From contig CP136062.1 in the NCBI GenBank assembly GCA_032622095.1, positions 200,237,828 to 200,301,827 on the forward strand: DNA of 64,000 nt, in the 5' to 3' direction. Positions within the stretch are counted from its first letter, which is position 1. The number at the start of each line of letters is the position of its first letter. The notes under the pieces were generated by a model. That model was not told the origin of the DNA. It ran no database searches and saw nothing but the letters and a program-made list of their open reading frames with translations. This document shows, piece by piece, positions 20,951 through 29,900 of this stretch. The position numbers and the translations under genes were made by a program. This stretch comes from Siphonodentalium dalli. Taxonomy: Eukaryota > Mollusca > Scaphopoda > Gadilida > Siphonodentaliidae.

Positions 20951-23900
20951 CAACTCAATTACCTAAATATTTACCAACTTTTTGGTCTAAAAAATGACCG
21001 AAACTAGGACAATCTTCCACTTTTGGTCTAAAACCATCACATTTCGTTCGAAATACTGATTGGAATATAGAACTATCAAAAAATATTCAACCTACTATTG
21101 GTCTGATATTTCTAACTAATTCTGTGTCTGGCATGAAATTTACAACTGGTTGAATATTCTGACCAAAGCCAACCACTGTCGTAGCTACGTCCCTCATCTC
21201 GAGGTCTATCATATCTGCTAACAATATCATATTTGATATAAAAACAAAATCATATGACGAGCAGTTTCTTTTGTTTGTGGATACGTGTGCAACGTTCCGT
21301 CAGTGTATCATTGGGTGGAATCAATCCAATCTATCAATACTCGCTCCTCGTCTCAAAGATCGGCAGGCGAGGTCAATGTAAAATTATAAATGTAGAAACG
21401 AGTCCATATTTGAGTAAAACTCTAGTGGCAATATTTCAATTGTGACATTACAACACCAAAGCTGCCAGTCACATCTAGACACACCCTCAATCAACACTAT
21501 TTACATATCCCCCATTGAACTGATTGTATCTCAGATGTAGCTGCCCTAAACCGGGTTATAAAACGCACAAAAATGATCACACATGTAAAAAAAAGTATTG
21601 CCATATCATTTTCTGATATGAGCTATTCCTGTTTATTGAAAATCAAAATATATGCTCAATATCTTCATTATTAATGTTCACTCTTGATAGATCGCGGCGT
21701 TTCACAAGAACGATGTTTTGCTTGATGATATAGAAACACTACTGCCTAAGCCTGGTTAAGCTGGACCTGGCTTAAACCGGAGATAAATAATTCGCCACTT
21801 AGACCTCTGGTCTCAGGTTTAAACCACAGATCTAGATTTCAAATGGTGGTTTAACCTAGAGGTTTACTTAAATCAGATTTAAACTGGAGATGAAGAATCT
21901 GACACCTTTGTTTATAGAGGAATTATTTGAACGTAATTCAGTCCATCTGTCATTTTTCAAACTTATGTTTTGTAATAACAAGTACTACCTAGAACTGATT
22001 GTCATGAAATAGTCCGAACATATATACCTGGTAGAGTACACCTGAAAAGCCATCCACATTGCGTGTAGTAAATTCGACTTCGTTTTCTGCAAAAAACTCT
22101 TTCACTGCAGTGTCACATATCTCAAATCCAACAATTCTGTGACCTTGACTGTACAACCTGAAAACGCCAATGCACGTCAACAGTGTTCTACCCCATACAA
22201 TAATATGATAAGTCGAAGTTCTAAAGTGACCTCATTTGACACATGACCACAATAGTGAACAGGTCGCTGACATTGTTGGTTGTGTTGCTACTTATGCAGA
22301 ACATTAATAAACTCACACACACTATCCCTTTACTGCGACTCCTTTGCTTGCTTTTCGTCGATGTGAAGGTGGTTATGAGCGAAACAAAATTGCTCCTGAC
22401 AGTAGTTGTGCTGTGCGAGTTCATTGTTCTCCCATTTGGTGTGTGTAATACCCCAGCTACATGTGTGGCGGAATTGAGAACCGTCCAGCGAAGTTTCTGT
22501 CGGGTGCAATATATTCACTATGGAACAACATAGCATATACTTTGGATATTGAGATTGAAATATAGGGGAAATTGTTCAAAGATCCCATAGCAGCTGGGCT
22601 GATAAATGAACTATCATGGCTTTCAAGAAAGTAACTGAGTCACACTGAGTGTAGACTCTACACGTGGCCCCAACAATAACCTTTTCACGGAAATGTATAA
22701 CTCGCTATAACTGGGGAATGGGATTGTGAGTCATTAAATGCAGTGTCCATTCCACCATTCCTCACATTGTCATTCGCCATGCCATGTTAACACAAGTTAG
22801 TTTGGTTTAGTGGTATTCTGATAGGATTGATGGGAGTCTGATGCTCCCTGTCTTGATATTTTTGTGGTCCGCACTTATATCTAGTGTCACATATTCGACT
22901 TAAATGTGACTAAAGATAATGTGTCACACATATTCGACTTAAACATGGTTAAAGATAGTGTGTACTCTCTCGAACTTTCTGCATATATTCCGGATATTAG
23001 AGTGAGATGAGCACCCGTGTTGTATGTGCATAATAATGGAAAGTTGCCTTCAAAATATATTTCTTAGAATTTGTGTTCTTGTTGAAGTTGGAAGCGTTGT
23101 TGGGTAGATATGACATCTGTAAACATAAATGTTATAATACCATAAAGACACGTTGTTTGTAACACATGTTGCCAGTCTTGTGGAGAATGATGGAAAATAG
23201 AATTTCTGGAAAGATGATTCTGTTTACTTGTTTGCCTACTCAATAATTTTATACATCGAAACTATACCAAATGCATCAAATTTGACACCATAATACTGCA
23301 GTGGGTATGTTTTCTATATCAAATCATTAGATTGTACACAGGAGCCAATTCATAGAATGTTATGGTCAGACATCAACTTGTATGAGACCGAGTTTTAACA
23401 TGTTTTGAATTACTGTTAGGCGAGTAAAAATTCCATTGATCATATCTTATTAAGAGCGTCTATGCCTTCTTTCCCCAAGAGCGGTAGATAGTAAGGAGTG
23501 TTAGAACTCATTTATGATCATTTCTACCCGTGTTCAAACCATTACTAATATATGCTTTTAATGGATTTTAGTGATGCCTGTGTGATATGAATAATGGCGA
23601 TTGCAAGTATTTTTCATATGTCTGTTATCTGGTAAGAAGAAAATTGGTATAGGAAATTTTGAATAATTCGGTGTCAATTTGGATATGGCACCTTTTACTA
23701 TATTGAGATGAAGATCATTACATTGGCGAATGCACTTACCACATCATGTCAGTTGATTTCCCACAGAAAGGTACCATTATTTTCAGATTTTCGTGGTCCT
23801 TTGTTAACTCCTTTTCGAATCCCGCCAGAAATCTGAAAACAACCAAGAAGCAGAAAATGTTTATCAAAATATTGAACATGATTCGGCTCATATACAAATT

Positions 23901-26900
23901 TGTGAGTTGGAGAGCACGAATTGATTTTTTTGAAAACATTTCTAAGTGCCGAATATCGAACGTCGAACTAACTTCACGCAAATGTCGAATGAATATCTGA
24001 ATATAGAATGAATATCGAACGTCAAATAATATTTAAGCTAAAAAAAGTGGAAAATTTGTGAGTTGAAGAGCACGAATTAGGTCTATAGAAGTCTCCTGTC
24101 GCGATAATTTTTTCTGCGATTGGTATGGAAAACAGGAAAAGCGCGGAATTTCTCACGAAGTTTCAGAGGGAGAGCACGAATTGGACTCATGGCGCGCCCC
24201 TCATGCATAAAACGAAAATAGATTTTTTTATTAAATTTTCTAAATGCCGAATATCGAACGTCGAACTATAATATCATGCGAATCTCGAATGAATATCTGA
24301 ATATCGAACGTGAAATAAAATTTCACCAGAAAAAAAGTGGAAAATTTGTGAGTTGGAGAGCACGAATTGGGTCTTTTAGTGTAATCATTTTTTCTGCGAT
24401 TTTTTTTCGATGTTAGCCGAAATTTTCAGTCCAGCTATGGTATTCACAACATATCCTGGCGAAAATACGCGTATAATCGACCTATAATATGAAATATGTA
24501 CATAATGTTATTATTTGATTCTGAAATAAGCAGATAATGGAGTTCGATCCATCATTTCGTTTTATGGCACGGGCCACAGTGAAAACACAGTTAAAGAGCG
24601 TAAACCTGAAAAGTCGTGAGTTGGCTTATTTGTGTCATTGTTCGCACATAATCTGCTTAGAATTGCCTCATTATGAGTCGATAATGTGACTAAAACTCTC
24701 TAATTTCCAGCACATTAGCGACTCAAAATTAAGTGATTCTAAGCAGATTATCTACCTAAAACAAGTTCTATTATTAGCAGATAATGTGTTTGTTTTTCCG
24801 GAGAACAGGCTGGTATTCGATATTCAAAACGCATGACGCTGGCCGTGTCTGGACTTGCAGATTGGCATGTGCAGTTTTCATATGGGAGTGACTTAATGAT
24901 CAAATTTCAGCTCAATCAATACATCCTGTCAATACATCCTGCGTCCTCTACAACTATGGTCTGGAAAACAGGAAAAGCGCGGAATTTCGCACGAAGTTTC
25001 AGTGGGAGAGCAAGAATTTGACTCATGTCATACCCTCATGCATAAAATGAATTTTTTTTTTTTTTTTTTTGGAATATCGAAATGTCGAACGTCGAACTAA
25101 CTTCAAGCGAATATCGAATGAATGTCTAACGTCGAACTAACTTCACTGTCAATCATTGAGGATTATTTTGTGGGACTTAATTCTGCATTCGGTCTGTGGT
25201 TGTGTGAGGGTCTTACTGACATTTGGAAAATTAAACTTTTTCCCATTCTCTGCGTAAAAGTTTCAGCAACTGGAGAATGCAGTTTGTTATACAATACAAA
25301 CTATGATATGGCCGTATGACTATTAATACAATTGTCGGCTTAATATAAGTGTATAGATTGTTCTAGGTCTGCCTTCTTTTATCTTGCTTTCAGAATCAGA
25401 AATATGCGCCTTTTATGGTTTTTTCATCGAGTGACAATTATTTATAAAATATGGGCCAGTGAGCTATAAATAAAGATATAATATTCCAGGTTCATGCGAG
25501 CACTTAAAATGGAAACTTAAAAATGGAAATGCGAACCATTTACGATTCCATCTACAAGTCCATTATGGATGCGCCTGCCCGGTTTTTTAAATCGAACGCT
25601 CCCTGTTGACGCTTCCGGTTCAATTTTGGTACTATAAAATACAAGTAGGTGAACGTGACGAAGTGTGGCCGCCGTGATATCGTGACGCAAAAATATGCCG
25701 TCATGTATTTGGATTAATACTAACTTATACAAATTTTGCTGAGCTTGGTATTTCTTCAGAACATTATTATGAAGTATACCAGACAATAACCTTATACTCT
25801 CAATAGATAGGGCATTGTTGTTCAACATATCCTCGTCCCAATAGGTTCAAAATCGACCTATAATACTCACATATGTTCATATTTTATTCTGAAATAAGCC
25901 CAAAGTGGACTTATGTCCGTTATTCTGCTTTATGGTGGGGCCACGGTGGAAACTCATTTTGAAGAGCGTACATTTGGTAAGTCGTGAGTTGGTTTATTCG
26001 TGTTATTTTCCGCCCATCATGAACTTATAACAAATCATTATGAGTCGATAATGGCACTAAAACACTCTCTGTTCAGTTCATTACGGACCCAAAATAAGGC
26101 GATTCTTCGCCGATCATGGAACTAAATCAAATGCTATTATTAGCTCATAACGGGCTAATTTTCGAGGGAACAGGCTGTGCTGTTTTCTTACTATTGATCT
26201 GGATCGAGATTCGCCGGATTTCTATTTTGATTTTTGCATTGAAATAAGGTATGACCTATAATTGAATATAAATCATTTCACGAATTTTCCCATGGTTCAT
26301 TAATGTATGATCATTAAACGCCCAATAATCACATTTCCATAATTTGCGGAGAGTGGCTAATATAAAGCTTGGCGATTTTTGAGGGAGGTGACTAAAAGAC
26401 AAGATTGGTTGTTTTATGTTTTCTTAACTATTTCTTTACTAAATAGATTCCCACATTCAGTTATGAAAGTATAAATTGGAACTGTTTATTATTCGTCTGG
26501 ATGGATGTTCAGTAAAATGAACAGGCGAAGGACGAGTAGTTAATACAAGTGCAGAAGAATTCCTATTCAATTGTGGGAAATGTTAAGATATTCAAATTCA
26601 ACAAACGCCCTATGGCAACTTACTATCGGAACATTTCCTAAGGGAATTACTGCTCGTCTATAAGTAATGTTTAGTAGCGAATGGGTTAAATCCGTTAATA
26701 TGTTTACCCAGCCCTTGTTTACAGAGTAACAATGTCAAATCACCTTGTTTTGGATCCGATTGATGACCGCATATACCCTGGTAATTGAAAATCGCCAGCA
26801 TAAACCTAGTTTATAACATAAGCCATGGTGAATATGCATGTGCATGATGACAAGAACGACGGGTGTCAAATTTAGTTCCAAACGATAATTCCCCAGGACC

Positions 26901-29900
26901 ACATAAGATTAAATTTTTTTTAGATGGTGATTGATTTAGCCGCAGCGCCGCTACCAGACAGTGATTTGGTGGAGACACCTCCACCCCAATGACGAGTCGT
27001 CTACCCACGAAACCGAGGAAGTTGATGGTAGAGTGTACATTTTGTGAATTAAAACTTGTGTCTAAAGATTGTTCCACACCGGGCGCGAGCGAGCGATTAT
27101 AACGGCCGTTTTCTAACGTCCATAGCAGTTCAAAGCGCGCGATTTTTATGTTCACACCACAAACGACCGACTCGCTGACCACGTGGCGATTATAGCAGTG
27201 ATTTTATGGTTCGTCGAATTCTCGCTTTGTTGCAAACCAGCGAGATAATTGGACCGCTCTCAAATAGGGTGTTTATACGACCGTATTTTTTCTATTTGAT
27301 GACGGCGCACTGATTTGTCGCCGCGATAATGGAGGACTTTAGCGAGAGCTAATAATCGAAGTACAACGCCATGTGTGTCTGTATGGCACTTGTGTGTCTG
27401 TATGACTGTATGTATGTATGTTTGTATGTATGACATGTGTGTCTGTATGACTGTATGTCTCTATGACCAAATAATTAAACCATTTATTTTTGTGATTTTT
27501 CGTGACTGAAATTCCACCTTAGATTACTATACTCAGTTTATTCCTTGTAAAGAACTAACATCATGGACCGTATAATCTGCTCCATTGGCTGTGAATTATA
27601 TTTTGGTATAATCAGGGGAAATGATAAAGAATATAACGAGGCTAGTTCATTCCAAAAGACGTTGTGGTAAACATGAGACAATGCATTCATCAACTAATAA
27701 TAATCGCGTATTACCGGGTGGGTGCACTCTTATAACTAATGTGTAGAAACGATTACACATCAAATGTGTAAACCCGGTTAATACACATAGCAATGTGTAG
27801 TTTTACATACAAATACATTGACCAAGTGCCGTTCTACACATAATGTGTACATTTTATTAGACACAATTATGTAAGAACGTAGAGCGTGCGCATTGCGTGC
27901 CTTCAGTTTCATAGTCTGCTACATGACGGCGATATTGTTTGAGTATATGTTTTCTCAATACCCATGTCATTTTGAGTGACGAGAATAAACAAATTGTAGA
28001 CAAGGAATGTAATTCAGAATTCCGACTTGTGAGTATTGTATTAATGATATATGAGGATATATTTGTTAAAACTTTCATGAAGAATACTGTTCTTACTTTT
28101 GTTTATATGATTGTTGTAATACGTTAATGCTAATCACGTGCAACCACGCCACGACCATGGTTTGTTCATTTAAAACGAAAACTCACACATGACAGTGCAA
28201 AATATTACGTACCATTGTACGCCATGAAAGTTTTAACATATAAATCTCCATTTGCCATGAATACTATATACCCACAGTTCGGAATACTGAAATTTACATT
28301 CTTGTCTACGATATATATGTGTAAGAATTTACACAAAATGTGTAAGGCATAGGTGTTGATTTTATGCACACCAGTGTGTATAAATGTGTATAAATTGACC
28401 CATTTATTGTGTAAAAAATTTGTTTAAGATAAAAAATGAATAATGGTTGTGTAGCAGGGCTACACATTGTGTGTAGAAACCCTACACATTAGTCATAAGT
28501 GTGTGGGGTGGGGGTATCCCCCATGCAGGCACCTGACTCCCCTGAAATTAGCCTAAAACCCTTTGAACCCTGACGCCCCACAGTGATCGACACCCTGACC
28601 CGGGGCCCCAGTGGTATTTCCGTTTAAATTAGACAGTGTCCGGTCACATGGAGTTGATTATGTTCAAATTGTGACACAGTTCTGAAACTTTACAGGTTTG
28701 TCCCCCATGGATCAGCGATCATTATAAGATCGCGAGACTTTGCCTCGCGGCAACTCCTTGGTAACGGTTGCTAGGCAACTACCCGGAATTGACTGGACTA
28801 TGTAAATATAGCTTATAGCGTCGTAATTCAACCCCAGTGATTGCGTTTTTTTATGCAGGTAATACCCTAACGTGAAATTTGAGATATACCCAACCAGAAT
28901 AGTGAACCAAATATCCCATTTAATGGTAGCAACGGTTGCTAAGCAAATACCACAAATGATCGAATGACATCATTGCCCTAACCATTCAGTTGTATGTTTT
29001 GCCTTAATTTAGACAGTGTCTAGCCATATAGTGTTGGTTATGTTCAAAGGGGACACCTATCTAAAACTGTGCAAGCATGCTATGCATGGACCACTTAATT
29101 TATCATTGTAAGATCGGGAGACTTTGCCACCCGATCTCTCATTAGAAACGGTTACTAGGCAACTACCCGAAATTTGCAGGATAAACGAATTATAGCTTAT
29201 AACGTTGTAATTGTACATCAGCGAATTGCGTTTCGATGCAAACAATATCCTAATGTGAAATTTAAGATATACCTGACCATGCGCGAGTAAGTCAACTTGA
29301 TATGCAACTTGCATGTGGCATAACAGAGACTGATATTACAGAGACCGGAAACAACGTAATTTCCCGTAACAGATCGTGGCCCCATTGTTCAAGTAAGCTG
29401 TCTAGATTGCGTATACTGTACTAACATGTGAACGTGCAACTATATGTCATATATATAGCGCCACATTTCACTTAAACGCATTTAAAAAAAATGAATTATA
29501 GCCTGCGCGCATGCGCTGCGCATGCGCATATTTCCTACTCGTTTCTAGCGGGCAGCCAATCCATATACACACCTTTACCAGCGCTGACTTCAATAGGCCC
29601 ATTTAAATTTATATATTAGTGGGTATATCGTGTATAAGTACGTTATAAACCATTTATTTATCATTGCGATGGTCTGCGCATGCGCGAATAAATCAACTTG
29701 ATATGCGATAGACCCTTCCCCATGTGTAGAAGAACACTGATTAATATACGCGATGGTAATTTAAACTGAAATTGTGTGTCTAAATTATGTCTGTTCTGTA
29801 CACACACGGGGAACACGAAATTATATGCCGTAAATATAGCGGCACAGTTCGCTTAAAATATCGTATGTTTTTGTAGATTATATGCTATGCGCATGCGCAT

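Larger units (their letters stand above)
19843..22027. other. TPMT-like intron c-d: repeats only
   Basis: Contains a (TA)n microsatellite (20920-20945), a shorter TA run at 20640-20660, copy 2 of the cagttggaaattt family on the minus strand (21071-21195), and a degenerate palindromic stretch (21740-21900; ggtttaaac and complements). Frames at 20227-20502 and 21254-21445 are unrecognised. Confidence 0.45.
28620..29285. repeat. Two tandem copies, about 385-bp period, each with an X-box-like site
   Basis: Copy 1 (about 28625-28905) and copy 2 (about 29010-29285) share ttagacagtgtc, gttatgttcaaa, taagatcg.gagactttgcc, aacggtt.ctaggcaactaccc, atagcttata.cgt.gtaatt, attgcgtt and atgtgaaattt.agatatacc. 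Confidence 0.85.

Noticed and set aside
26811-27182. 123-codon minus-strand frame
   Set aside because: A large part lies in a dispersed repeat that recurs inverted at 30165-30300; no known domain.
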